Shown here piece after piece: positions 36,786-49,400 of a stretch of 64,000 nucleotides of DNA. This DNA comes from Epiperipatus broadwayi (taxonomy: Eukaryota > Onychophora > Udeonychophora > Euonychophora > Peripatidae), in assembly GCA_028023455.1 (NCBI GenBank), contig JAQFVV010012398.1, positions 10,593,160-10,657,159 of the forward strand. The letters run 5' to 3'. The notes under the pieces were generated by a model. That model had not been told where the DNA came from. It searched no databases and was given only the letters and a program-made list of their open reading frames with translations. The position numbers and the translations under genes are program-made. Each line of letters starts with the position of its first letter. Within the stretch, counting starts at the first letter, position 1.

Positions 36786-37985
36786 AACAAAACAAGTTAT
36801 AAATCACGTAATAGCTTGCATTTATGATCAATAGATGGAGCTTTACCAAAATCTCCATACAAGCGTATGTTTACATAAACATCAAAAAAGTCAGAATTCA
36901 CTATCTCTTTCGTTGGCTCCACCTTCAGATCAGCTGATTTCAAGCTAATTTGCTATCAGCAGTGAAGGGTATGGACCAGAAACTAGATCTAAACACTACT
37001 CCCAGCGTTTATGAAACAAGTTCCTATCAGTTTGCAAGCATGAATTTTTTCAGACATGTAATGTCTTCAAACCCAGCTTAACAAGCCAGATAGCTACATG
37101 GGGCTGATATCAGTTCAGTTTCACCACATAGTAAAGGCCTCAGCAATATATGTCATTGCAAAAACCTTCAAAGGTACATTTATGAAAAACAAAACAAGTT
37201 ATAAATCATGTAACTTATTATTGCTTTGAAGGTTTTTGCAATGATATATATTGCAGAGGCTTTACTATGTGGTGAAACTGAACTGATATCAGACCCATGT
37301 AGCTATCTGGCTTGTTCGGCTGGGTTTGAAGACATTTAATGTCTGAAAAATTCATGCTTGCAAACTGATAGGAACTTGTTTCATAAACGCTGGGAGTTAG
37401 TGTTTAGATCTAGTTTCTGGTCCCTATCCTTCACTGATGATAGCAAATTAGCTTGAAATCAGCTGATCTGAAGGTGGAGCCAATGAAAGAGATAGTGAAT
37501 TCTGACTCTCTTGACATTTATGTAAACATACGCTTGTACGGAGATTTTGGTAAAGCTCAATCTATTGATCATAAATGCAAGCTATAGCAAGTTACGTGAT
37601 TTATAATGTTTTGTTTTTCATAAATATACCTTTGAAGGCTTTTGCAATGATATATATTGCAAAGGCTTTTACTATGTGGTGAAACTGAACTGATATCAGA
37701 CCTATGTAGCTATCTGGCTTGTTAGGCTGGGTTTGAAGACATTACATGTCTGAAAAATTCATGCTTGCAAGCTGACAGAAACTTGTTTCATAAACGCTGG
37801 GAGTTAGTGTTTAGATCTAGTTTCTGGTCCCTACCCTTCACTGATGATAGCAAATTAGCTTGAAATCAGCTGATCTGAAGGTGGAGCCAACAAAAGAGAT
37901 AGTGAATTCTGACTCTTTTGATGTTTATGTAAACATACGCTTGTACTGAGATTTTGGTAAAGCTCCATCTATTGATCATATATAT
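36786..37985. repeat. Three-unit inverted/direct cluster of a ~410-bp repeat
   Basis: Unit A (36786-37211) is in reverse orientation. Units B (about 37214-37625) and C (about 37626-37980, end-truncated) are direct copies of each other. Pairwise identity looks above 90%. Unit ends carry GTTATAAATCACGTAA and its complement (36797, 37197, complement near 37583), giving short terminal inverted repeats. The middle carries a perfect small palindrome AGACATTTAATGTCT and the flank GGGTTTGAAGACATT. A and B together form a hairpin of about 400-bp arms. No protein is encoded. A SINE, MITE or foldback element would fit. Confidence 0.88.
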
Positions 37986-39100
37986 ATATCGTGAGTATAG
38001 CCTGAATGAGGCAGACTAGAGAGTTAAATATCTGACAACTATGCTAGGGCAATGGTCCCAGCTTCATACATAAGTATTTTCAATACATTATTGGAATCAA
38101 AACAAAAACTTATTAACACACTAATCACACACTGCAATAATTTCATTCCCAACTTACATGATCTAATTAGAACAAATACATAGTAGGTATATTTTAATAT
38201 AATCTCTTGCAAATATAAATTTTAAGATAGCAGTTATCAATTATAAAGTTTATATTTGCAATAGAATGAGCTAAAATCCCTTTATTGATATATATTTAAC
38301 TGAGTTCCAACATTTCCACTCCTAGGTTCAGATGAAAAAGGTTAGAGAAAAAGAGTAGCACTTTAGTTTAAAATCTGGATTCAGATACTCTAGCTGAAAA
38401 TACCCTAAATGAACCATTATTTAATCAACAGATTTAATGGCAGATGAAAAAAAAATTCCAATAGTCAAAAAGGCAAAGGAACTAAGCTTACTTACATATA
38501 AAAGTGATGTTTGTCAAAATCAACAAAAAATCATTACCAGAATAGTTTTAATACTTTGCTTGAATATTTACTTGATTGATTTACATTTGAATTTACTGGT
38601 AGTAAAACTGTGATATAAAAGACAATGGGAAACATTACATTATTCCTTTTGATAATTCTTTTGATGGTTAGTCAATTGTATAATTTACCAGTGATTGACT
38701 ATCCCAAGTCCCAATACAATTTGGAAAATGATGCTGGGCCCAAAGGAATAAAAAACTGTGGCTTCTCAGATTATCAAAAAAAAAAACCCACTTTAAAATA
38801 GCAATGTAAAATGTAAAAATGATATTGACAGTGAAAAAAATTAAAATTTTTTATAATGAAAATTGAATAGAATGGGAATTAATACATAGAGCATATCTAA
38901 GACTAGATGAAACAAAAGTAGATAAATTCTGAAAAGGTAGCTATTGAATCATGCATTCAATAATTAAAAGGCATGGCTTTTTGTTCTTAAACTATTCTAA
39001 AAGAGCAAATATGAAGCAATAGATTGCTTTTGAACTTGGTAATGAACAGTTCTAGCAAAAAAACATCTACAATAACAATATTAAGTGATAGATTGATTTG
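37986..39100. other. AT-rich stretch, partly perhaps decayed LINE 5' sequence
   Basis: No motif was read with confidence. Stop-ridden plus-strand frames before 39100 could be the start of the LINE relic that follows. Confidence 0.35.
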
Positions 39101-41135
39101 GATTGAATTTGTGAACAATGAACTTGATGGCGAAATAAATTTATATATCAGCAATAAAAGGCAATGATAATAGATGTGAGGGAATTTATATACAGGTGTC
39201 AATAATGCTAAATAAATGCGCATGAAAGAAAAATAATGAAAGCAAGAAATGTTGTAAAAAATTACGATTTGAAAAATAAAAATATTTATGGTTAAAGGTT
39301 TATGTTTAGTAAACAAAGAAAAACTAATCATTACTAATAATACTCCCACCCCTCTAAAATATAAATATACTTGGAACAGCACTGATAACTTGGCTCATTA
39401 TAAAATTGGTTTATATCCTAGTTAAAAAAAAAAATCCAAAGCAGGTGTTGAAATCTCTATTACGTCTGATCATAACATGGTTATGATGAATTCAGACAGA
39501 ATTTTTAAAAAAAATGTTAGAAAGTCTACAAATAATTTGAAAACAGATGGATATTCACTCTAAATAAAAAAGTTTGCAAACAATATTATTAAACTCATTG
39601 AGCAATGACAAGTATTAAAAAAAAACATGGATTAAATATATATATTGATGAAAAAAGAATAAATGTAGAGTGGTGAAAAAATCAAACATTTAAATGGGTA
39701 AGTGGTAAATATTTCAAGAAATGAGATTGACAAGGACTGTAATATAGGTAAGTTAAAATACTGAGCATATAAAAAATTACATCAAAATAACAATGTATTT
39801 GGCTTGTGAGATGATTAATGAATTAACAATGGTTGTTTTTAAAAAAAGAGGATATTGAATCAATCCATGATCAACATGTATTAAAATAAAAAACATACAT
39901 AAAAAACTATTCAAAGAGACCCACCTTTATAATCAGAAATATAATAATTTGAGTGATAATAGTGCTTAACCTTGCCTAGTAGTGGGCCCCTTGTAATGTT
40001 GAAATGCCTTTGGAATTATGAAAACTGAATAGGAATTTGACCCAACATTGGCTATAAAATCTCATTGCATTAATATGTATAAGTATAAAGAATTTTCTAT
40101 TAAGAATGTTGTTATAATGGCTATTAAACCTAAGATGACAGATTGTAAAAGTATAAGATTTTATTCTAAAATTAAAAAATAAATAAATCATTAAGTAGAA
40201 TAATTTCTGGATAAGAATGTATTAGGACATTATAAGGTGAGGATGAAAAAATAAAATTAAACAGTTTGGCATATGTTTGTTTTGTGGGCTACGAAAAGGT
40301 CTTTAGTTATATAACTTGGCATGATGTATTCACAATTTTGGAACAGAATAAGATTAGCATGTTATCTGAATTAATATTGTTTGTATATAAGGCAGTGCTA
40401 AAACAAATAAAAAGAAGACATCACAAGCACTTATCAAAAGAGAAATAAAACAGAACTGTTTATTGTCTCCTTGCTTATGTGCAGACAGCTAGATGATAAT
40501 TGCTAGCCGATCAAAAATAATGAAAATAAAATTGCTATTTAATTCAGTATGCAAATGAATGTCAAAATGACTAAAATGATGATGGTATTAAAAAATTGTG
40601 GCATTATTTCTGATAAATTAGAAAATAAGATATGAATTTTTTGAATAAATTCATCAGTTGATGTTTGAGAATATGCATTGTGCATACAAATTACTTAGAA
40701 AGGCTAGATTGGTGAAACATGCCTTTTGTAAAAAATGTCATACTTATTGACACTCAGATCTGGAGTTACAAAAAAAAAAGACAAAGAAAGACATAAAGTT
40801 AGTCAGTGTTTTTGTAGTACTGAACCTGGGACTCTTTTATCTGCTGATGTCAGAATATTGGTTGGAGACAAATGGGAGTGGTTAACTATATAAATGGAAA
40901 AAAAGTCAAATGCTGAGATCCTAAGAAGTTTTGGAGAATCAAGATTATTGGAACAATAAGACTGTGGTGGATATGATATATTCTGAGACATAATAGTGTA
41001 AAAACTACATGGCAAAAGAAAAAATGATAAACAATTGAGAGATAGACCATGCATCATTTTTACGGATCAACTGTATATGGGTGCAGATATTTATGATGAA
41101 TCTGAGTCAATAGTGGCTGAAGATTGAACCATACA
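39101..41135 (+). pseudogene. Heavily decayed LINE (lineage C): endonuclease, RT and C-terminal motifs
   Basis: Motifs occur in the right order on the plus strand but in broken frames. Endonuclease end: YKYTWNSTDNLAHYKIG near 39360 (family: yTWeSpdg...nqIDYil), then SDHNMVMMNSDR near 39468 (SDHnlVm). RT: VCFVGYEKVFSYITWHDVFT near 40271 (vcFVDYEKAFD.v.hd.l), with Asp replaced by Gly in motif A, then REIKQNCLLSP near 40439 (rGVRQGcvLSP). C-terminal part: LWWIWYILRHNSVKTTWQK near 40962 (rWlGHilRh.sl.kTi..g), then RDRPCIIFTDQL near 41041 (GRpr..W.DNi). This order identifies a LINE of the animal endonuclease-RT type, distinct from LINE-A. It has dozens of lesions and is long dead. The 5' part before 39300 is very uncertain. 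Confidence 0.75.
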
Positions 41136-44100
41136 TTAAAAAAGTATATCAGTCACAGATTGAATGACTTGTTTGATTTACATTTAAGAGATATAACAAT
41201 GTAGATAAATCAATAATGGATCTAAGAGCATCAAGTTAAATACGATTTTAAAAAACAGTAAGGCAATGAAATAAATAAAAAGTTTTGTTACCTCAAGGAC
41301 AGTGATTTGAATATGAAAGAGAAAGAAGGTAGCATCTATAAGTTACAGATTAAACACAATTTAAAATCTATAGATCCAGGATTTTTCAGGATTTGTGATT
41401 TTTCCACATTTCTTGTAAATCCAAACTCTGCTAAGACAAAAAAAAAAAAAAAAACAACAGGCCACTCATTCCAATTAGGTTTATTAAATGATACGTATTT
41501 AATGATTCTTTTTTTTTTATCTTGCTTTAATTATAAATTTATTTAAACGCACATTGATTACACATTGATTATGTAAGTAGTATTTACTAAGGCTGTAACC
41601 TCAAGAATATGCATGTAAAAATGCGATATTAGGGACCTCTACAGGTCTTAACCACAAGCTTACGCTTTGAAAGCAAAGAGAGTAATTTGTTTATTGCAAA
41701 AGGTTGAAGATTATCTTTAAAATTATATTTGCATAACAGAAGTTCTTGAAAAATAGATATTCAGATTAATTGTATTCTAATTGGAATTAGATTCTAATTA
41801 ATTGTACAAACTTTATATTCTAGCTAAATATACAATTTTTTAAACTTTCTTCTATAAATGTATAATGAGTAACATTTTTACATGAGTTTTAATTAGAAAT
41901 CTTTAAATTAATAAAATATATTAATAATAAAATATTTTTAGGTATCCATAATTTGAAATAATTTGTACAGATCAGAAATATTTTAAATCTGGAAATTTTT
42001 AAATATGTACAACTTTTTAATGTTCCTAAAAAAAAAACAAAAAACCCATAAATAACAAATAATTAAAGAATGAAAACATGATCACAGAAGCGCAAATTCC
42101 ATTGTCACAATTATAGCAGAGATAAATGATGGTATAGTAACAAGCGGGACCCCTGATTGAAAGAAAGTAAAACAAAATATCGAATTAAAAAAAAAAAAGA
42201 ATTTATTTATAAATGTGAGTATTATATATAATCAGATATGTAACTAATTATATGATTTGTAGTTAAAAGTATTTACCGGCACCATTAAAAAGTTTTTTTT
42301 AAAATTTCATTCTTTAAAAAAAAAAACCTACAATAAAATTAATATACGTATAAAAATAAGAACAAAAGATCCATTAATATAAATCCTGATATTCCATATT
42401 CAAAATATCTTTGAGAGACAGTTATTCCATCTGTTCACTCCACTTACAATAAAATCATATTTCTATAGCGTCTTTTTTAAAAAAAAAAATGTCTCAATTA
42501 TGTTTTCCTGAGATTATATAAAATTTATTTAAAAATTATATATATAATCTAAGTGAATAAATTTCTCCCAAAGTCTAAAACATTCAAATGACATTTTCAT
42601 TCACTGAAACTAAAGTTTCATCAGTAGTATGCTTAGGAGAAAAAAATTATTATAAAAACAGATTTTTTTAAAAAAAAAGAGCGATATGAGACAAATTATT
42701 TTAAAAAGAGCGCTGTCTAAAAAATGATTAATCAAATATGATGAAGCAGTCAGAAACTAAACTTTATTAATTCCAAACATGCAAGCCCAACTTTAATAAT
42801 TAAAAAAAAAAAAAGAAAAAATTCAGGGGGCAAAAAAAAAATAAGTGAGGAGACTAAAAAAAAAGACATTAATTCAGAAATATAGAAAAATGTATAAACG
42901 TACATTTAAAAAAAAAAAAAAAAAGCACTATTTAAAAAAAATAAATAATAAAATTTTTTATTTCTACAAATTCTTTGAAATACATTTTAAATTCACACAT
43001 CTATTCCCATGAATCTTGTTTTGTATATACATTTAATTGCGATCTGGATTCTCTTAAGCAGGCTATAACATGTAATTGGCAAGACGTAATACCACAAGAC
43101 TAAGTTCAAAAAGTAAAAAAAAATGTGTATGTGTGTGCATAACATATTTTTTTTATTTTGAGATTCATTATTATGACATATAAATAAAAAACAAACTGTG
43201 ATATCAGTTGTTTTTTTTTAAAAAAAAAGAGAAATTTTAAATTGTTTTAAATTAATTTGAAAATGTATTATAAAAAGACTGTTAAAAATTTGTTTCTAAA
43301 ACAAAAATTATATAATATTTTTTCATTAAATTAAGATTTATAAAATAAATAATACAATTGTTTCAATGAATGAGAAAGGCTAATATAACAAATCCATGTG
43401 CAAGATATTTCAGGGCCTTCCTAGTTTAAATAGGGTAATAGATTACTTGGACAAATTTATAAAGCTTAATTACAATTTAATTTACATACTTGTTTATTTG
43501 TACACTTAGCACTAAAAATATTATGTATGTTTGCTTCAATCATAAAATCAAAATTAAAAAATTAATAACAAAGCACCAATAAAAAAATAATTTCAAAAAT
43601 AAAAAAATTGAAATTCTGAATATTGAATGCATAATTAAAGATCTATACTTTTATGATTTTTATTAAAGTAAAATTAATTTATGTTTTTTATATTACAATT
43701 TAAAAGTTAGAACTTAATTTTCGTTAACAGCAAAAAAGTTAGGATATTAATAATATAATTTCAAACAAAAAATAATTTGAGAAAGCAGAATTTTTGAATA
43801 TGGAAAGAGTAAATGAATGATTGAATGATCTTTTCCTTTTTATAACTTTTGGTATTGTAAATTTGTTTGTTTTTAGAAGTTTGATTTTAGTGTTCAATAA
43901 AATCAACATTTAAATTTACAAGTAGGGTATATGTTTAATATCAATTAATTATATATATATATATTTACATTTATATTTTTGATTTTGTATTATATTTTTC
44001 CTGTTTAAATGAGCTATATAGGAGAATGACTTTATTCTAAACTAACAATATGGACATCAGTGTACTTAATGTATACTATATATTATCTTTGCATTTATGT

Positions 44101-44235
44101 TGTATAATAGGTAACAATAAGATTAACAATGTAATGTAAAAAAAAACATTTATTTTTCTTCTGATTATGTATTTTTTAAGTCCTCTGATAAGGTCACAAG
44201 TCAATTGCAACTATATATATATATATATTAATTTC
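41136..44235. other. AT-rich non-coding stretch rich in A/T homopolymers
   Basis: No gene seen. Long A runs occur at about 41439-41455, 42189-42200, 42804-42815 and 42908-42923. TA runs lie at 43952-43963 and 44213-44229, the latter directly at the left edge of LINE-A copy 3. Confidence 0.5.
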
Positions 44236-46646
44236 ATCACAACTACCATCAACCCACATGAAGGACCTAGACAATATATACAAAAAATTAATCAATTATC
44301 AAATCTTCCTGATGACATTGAAAGGGTACTCAGACTGAAGGCCCAATACAAATCCAAGCAGAAGATCCTGGTGGAATATATTGCTGTTAAGAGGGCCAAG
44401 GTATTCCTAACCAGACAACACTGCTGGACCAGAAGCTACCTAGCATGGGCACTCACAGCGAAAAAGAAACAGCCAACCCCATCACACTTAAACCTCAATG
44501 GAACCAATATTACAGGTCAACATATACTTGATGTGATCAGACAGCATTTCAGAGCCACACTTGAATCATGCCCTCCACTTTGGGATGGCCTTAGGGATGA
44601 CTGCAGTCCATCACAAGAGCATGGCATAACTGAACAAGACCTCAAAGCAAAACTTAATTCAATACCAGACAACAACCACCCTAGGATGCATGCAATCCTA
44701 AAATCCCTCATATCATATCTTAGTCAATTCTCCATCCCAATAATGATGGGAATGATCAACCTCCTATTGAAAGATAGGAAAATTATAAAGAATTTTTACC
44801 CAATAGCACTTGTTCCATTCATGAAAAAGAACAAGGACCCCAACCAAATATCCAACATCAGACCCATCTCTATGTCCCCTCTACTTATCAAAATAATAGA
44901 GGGAGTCATTAAGGACAAGATCCAACCCATTATCCTTAACCAACTTGCTCCATCACAATACGCAAAAAAGGATCATCTGTTCTGACAGCCATGGATGAGA
45001 CTAAGATACTACTTGACCAAATTAGATCTCATAGGCAGTCAAGACCCTTGGCAGTTCAACTAGAAATATAAAAAGCATTTGATACAGTAAACATAAGAGT
45101 ACTGCTACAATCTCTCTCAGATATAGACATTCCATCTGAGATAGTACAAATCATAGAAAATTTACTAATCAACAGAGAGATACATATCTCACTAAATGGC
45201 ATAATCACTGAGGGATTCACCCCCATATTGTCTATTTCACAAGACTCGCCTCTCAGTGCCCTGCTGTTTACGCTATATATAAATCCACTTCTCAGAAACA
45301 TAGTTTCTCTACTACCCGGAGTCTTCCTTCCAGAATTAAAAAAATATATAAAAGCATTCCAGAATTAAAAAAATATATAAAAGCGATAGCGTATATGGAC
45401 GATATACTTGTCATCCTTCCATCCAAAAAATACCTACCATGACTATATCACATCATCAACTCCTCTAACATCTCCGGCCTCAAAATCAACACCAGAAAAT
45501 CATCTACCTGGTGTATCCTAACAGGGAAAAAAATAGCATCAAACTATCATGCTGACCCTCAAAAATTTCTGGGATTTCCAATATATAAATCCCAAACAGC
45601 CATGTCGAAAAAACTCCAAGATAACATAATTCAACCAAACAAAAAAATAACAAATACCATGTCAGGAACGTATCTCTCTTTACAGGGAAAAGTGGCTTTA
45701 TTGAACATAAAAGTAAAGAGTAGAATCGCCTACTATTTGCCTGTAATGTCCACACCTAATTCCTTCATAAAAAAAATTAACAGACTATGTGCAAGGCTCT
45801 TCTGGAGAAATAAAACAGTGGCCATCAGCATAGGAAAAATGAAGTATCATCGCAAATATAATGGTATGTCATTACATGCAATCCCAGCCATACCTATACA
45901 AAAGACATACACCCTTCTACACAACCTAGGAATCAAATATGGCTAAACACAAATACTAGTAGCAATACAGCCAATAGATACACCACCTCCAAAAAGAAAT
46001 AACTGGCTTTATACAAAAGCTCATAATATACAGCACTATGTTGAAATCACAATAGAACAGGTTAAAAAAACAAAACATCTGGGAAGTGCATCAGTTAATA
46101 AACCCAGATCCACACATCCAAAACCCAAAACTGGGCTTAACCAATCATAGGATAACCTCATTATTTAAATACTGGGCTCTGGAGCCCAAGTACTTTGATT
46201 TCGTAATCAAATTAAATCTTGAAGCTATGCCAACTCTATCCTTTCTTTGTCATAGATGGCATATCAAAAAAGTAGATCCGATGTGCCCCAGATGTCATAG
46301 AGAGGAGGAGTCCTACAACCACATCATTACAACATGTAATGTGCTGGGAACAGTGAGACAAATAATATATAACATCAAGACAGACTACTACACTATAATC
46401 TCACTGCAAAAAAGCATCAAAACTAAACAATTCCCAATCATCAGATTATCAATTTTTATAACACATTCAATTTGGTTAGCAAGGTGTAAAATGACATATA
46501 CACAGCCTCACCCAGATCAAAATGTCTGCTTTATGAAAACAATGGAAAAGATTAAGAAGAGAGATCAACTAATGTCATCAAAATTTATTTTTGAAGAGAC
46601 TTGGAAGCTATACAAACTTTCCAACCACTCAAATATGCATGGATAA
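44236..46646 (+). pseudogene. LINE-A ORF2 C-terminal part: RT and zf-RVT
   Basis: The 272-codon frame starting at 44167 (its first 20-odd codons are flank) gives RAKVFLTRQHCWTRSYLAWA, GITEQDLKAKLNSIPDNNHP, and IRPISMSPLLIKIIEGVIKD near 44860. Motif A follows in another frame as QLEI-stop-KAFDTVN (45057-45090), then SQDSPLSALLF near 45236 (Asp in place of the usual Gly) and AIAYMDDILVILP near 45387 with the catalytic DD intact. KFLGFPIYKS is near 45565. The frame 46086-46646 carries the C-terminal zinc motif CPRCHREEESYNHIITTC (C-x2-C...H...C, zf-RVT) near 46285 and SIWLARCKM near 46465. A 29-bp tandem duplication (45328-45385) and TAA or TGA stops at 45069, 45439 and 45943 disrupt it. This copy defines the part missing from copy 2. 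Confidence 0.87.
45328..45385 (+). repeat. 29-bp tandem duplication in LINE-A copy 3
   Basis: 45328-45356 and 45357-45385 are the same apart from the final base. Because 29 is not a multiple of three, it shifts the RT frame just before the YMDD motif. Confidence 0.9.
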
Positions 46647-46989
46647 TCACATCAACTGTCAACATTGGTGAATATTATATAATTTGAGTCTTTCAAATTT
46701 CAATTGTTTAACAATTGTTCAATCATTTCAATAGTGTGTTTTTTTTCATTCCTTTAATTATGTTGCTTTATATAAAATGTAACCTTTATTAGACCTAATA
46801 AAATTTGTTTTTAAAGTAAACTATATTATTTCATGTGATGTGATGTACTATAGCTTCTCCTTCAACGAAGTCAAGAATCTCTCAGCAATTATGCCCAGAG
46901 AAAGCTTTTAGCCACTTTATTTTCCATTCCCCAGTCTAAGCTTTCCCATATTCTGCTCCATCCCATTTCCACAACATAATCTTTGTCAA

Positions 46990-47290
46990 CTCTATGGCCT
47001 TTGTATCTAAATCCCCCTTATCTTTTTCCAAACCCAGCATAAAAACCAATAATCCACTTTCTGTATAATCACTTTTTTCATATTTATTCTTTCATAACTT
47101 CATTATATGTACCCTTTCTGTTTTCAAGCATTTACATTTAATTAACAGATGCCTAATATTTTCTATTCCTTCCTTATATAATTTACAGACTAAATCACCC
47201 TTATTTTTCCATTTACATGTATATTCTCTTGTTGCTATTTCACTGCAGAGCCATCTATTGTAAGTTTGAATAATCAATGGACTCTAGATA
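46990..47290 (-). pseudogene. 3' end of another LINE (lineage D), zinc motif and tail
   Basis: On the minus strand the 61-codon frame 47277-47092 reads IIQTYNRWLCSEIATREYTC then CKLYKEGIENIRHLLIKCKC. The latter is the C..C.....En..HLl..C pattern found near the C-terminus of many non-LTR ORFs. After one frame change the sequence continues as LLVFMLGLEKDKGDLDTKAI and ELTKIMLWKW, matching the usual lLG......i...k.fL..w ending. Only the last 100 or so codons remain. It lies tail-to-tail with LINE-A copy 3 about 170 bp away. Confidence 0.6.
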
Positions 47291-48050
47291 ACAATGCTAT
47301 ATTCACAACCTTAGACAATATTTCTGGGTAATGGTCTTTGCTAGTGATGAGTTTTATAAATATATATTGAAACAAATATTTATTGTAATATCTGTTTCAC
47401 TTAGTTACATTCTACCACCCCTCTGTGTCAGATTTACATTCTAAAAAGTACCTTAAAAGATGTCTATACAGTTACATGTGTGTGATCATATATATATATT
47501 GAAACAGTAAGGTCTGATGTGCAGATCTTCATTTCACCTTTTCTCACCTATTTCCTACCCTCATACCTTAGTTTGAACCCCAATCTATCATAGTGTGTCT
47601 GCAATACGCTTATATACCGAAAATCCCACCTAATTTTAAACCACGAGTACAATGCTCATATTATATATATAAGTCATCCCCAAATAAATAAAAGATTATA
47701 GATTATGTATATGTTCACATAATTTTGATTTATTAAAAAGTAAGTTATATAAGTTGTAATTGCGCACACACTATGATATCCATTTTAAAACATATCAAAA
47801 TTATAAATTGTTAAAGTTATTTTGTTTGAATCTATTTACAAATATATTACCATCGTAATGTATTTTGATTTAAAATAAAACTCATTTAGTAAATATTCGT
47901 TTAGTAAATAGATTCAAATATTGCAATTTAAAAGTAAAATAACTTTCGTTTAATTTAATAAAAGTTATCCCAAATATTTCTTTAAAATAAATGAGGGACA
48001 ATTAATATTATATAAGTTTATCTAAAAACATCAGATGTCCACTTAAGGTT
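47291..48050. other. AT-rich non-coding with a foldback
   Basis: About 47803-47842 and 47905-47957 are imperfect inverted repeats (GTTATTTTGTTTGAATCTATTTAC and its complement are recognisable), suggesting a small foldback element. No gene. Confidence 0.4.
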
Positions 48051-49400
48051 TTCTTTAATTAATAAAAGTAATTTTAATTAAATCTAGTTTGTAATCCGAA
48101 TGTCGACAGGGAAATTAACAAAAGAAATTAATTAATGTTGAATTCCTTTAGACATTCGGATAGATTTAATTACAGCTGATAAGTCCGATATATTTTTGTA
48201 ATGCTCCAGGGCAGTTCTATTGTTAATGTCTACTATAAAAAGAAGGGTTTTCTTTTGTTCTCCAGTGAGTTTTTCTTCTAATGTTTCTAAGAGAAATCAT
48301 TCTGAGTTCTATTCTAGCGAATTTGTAAAGCTTGACATGACAGAGTAGAGCGCGAGAAGGCTATTTCTCTCCGGAATGGTCATCTGCTGCGTAGACCATC
48401 AGAAGTTATCACACAAACCCCGGAACTGCTGCTGCTGCTGCCAAAAATATGAACATTTCCAGATTTTGCTGTTAAATTATATAAAAACCTGCCGATCATC
48501 AATCTACCTAAATGCTTCTCCAGAGGTAACCCTAAATTAACCCAAGAGCTCTTGTGATTCCTAACTAACATGCTATAGCTATTTAACATTGTTTTCTTAT
48601 ATTTCACATAACTTCATTATGTATTTCTTTAACGTGTTTAAATATACTCAACATCTTGCTCTCTATCCTTGGGTTAATATTTTCTATTTATAAAGCTTTC
48701 TTTTATTTTATTATGATAATGTGTCAGAATCATCTTTGACTGAGTGAACTATTCCCTTTATTGAAAGTAAGACGCCGCTATTAAGGCATATTTTAAATTT
48801 ATAATTTTCCAATTTTATTATCTTGCAAATCACTCGTTCGAGGGCGATTCTTTTCTTTAATATAATATAATCACATAGTTTAAAATCTACATGTTATTGA
48901 TTTTAATCTACCATGAGAGTATGTGCGAGGTCAGTGATTTAAATGTGTCCCCAAATGCATGATTGCATATATAAATCTATACTTACTTTTCAAACCCGCA
49001 AGCATGCATTTTCCTATTTTAATTACCGTGTTCTACTTTAATTATAAAGTTCATCATTGACGTCGAGAATGTGCGGGAACTTTTAAATGAATTTTGAGGA
49101 ATTTGATTGGGCATTTCTCTTAATCCGAGTAAAACCCATTTAGTATGTTTTTATATACACTAGTCTCGTATTGCTGGTAAATGAATTGGTTGTTGAGACC
49201 GCTTTGTTTTATTTTTCCAAGGATTCTTTACACGGCAAAGTTCGTTCTTTTCGCTTATTGCAAGTTTCCAGGCAGAGGGTGTCCCAAATGACACCCCTGG
49301 GAATTAAACACAATTGTCACACAGTCGCTAAGTTTTGGCTGTTCATAAAATACTTTCCTACGGGTTAGCGGCGAGATGCCCTCCGTAATTATTCCGGATC
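48051..49400. repeat. CpG-containing block with TATA box, LTR-like
   Basis: The composition is less AT-rich and has more CpG than the rest of the window, especially 48330-48430 and 49030-49390. ATCCGAATGTC at 48093 and its complement GACATTCGGAT at 48152 form an inverted pair. TATAAAAAG lies at 48234-48242. A (CTG)4-like tract lies near 48427. The minus frame 48607-48380 (75 codons, with a Ser run from the CTG tract) and plus frame 49171-49368 (65 codons) lack motifs. A promoter with first exon of a host gene, or an LTR, are both possible; I cannot decide. Confidence 0.35.

Larger units (their letters stand above)
44236..46820 (+). mobile_element. LINE-A copy 3, 5'-truncated, with intact 3' end
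   Basis: A non-LTR retrotransposon copy starting within ORF2 just before the RT and running through the C-terminal zinc motif to a 3'UTR with AATAAA (46799-46804) near its end. It begins next to a TA microsatellite (44213-44229). Protein identity to copy 2 looks moderate, with many conserved blocks, so these are old, separately diverged insertions. There is no clear poly-A tail or target-site duplication. Confidence 0.87.

Noticed and set aside
38987-39382. 131-codon minus-strand ORF as a membrane protein
   Set aside because: The opposite strand reads LINE endonuclease motifs (TWNSTDN); the hydrophobic frame is the antisense shadow of Lys/Asn-rich coding.
29462-45071. Reassigned stop codon (TAA as sense) as a genome-wide code change
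   Set aside because: Only this one stop is shared between copies; other in-frame stops differ between copies, and TAA is common in all non-coding frames, so ordinary decay or family-specific inheritance is simpler.
48380-48607. 75-codon minus-strand ORF with a Ser run
   Set aside because: The Ser run comes from a CTG tract, no homology is recognisable, and no splice or start context supports it.
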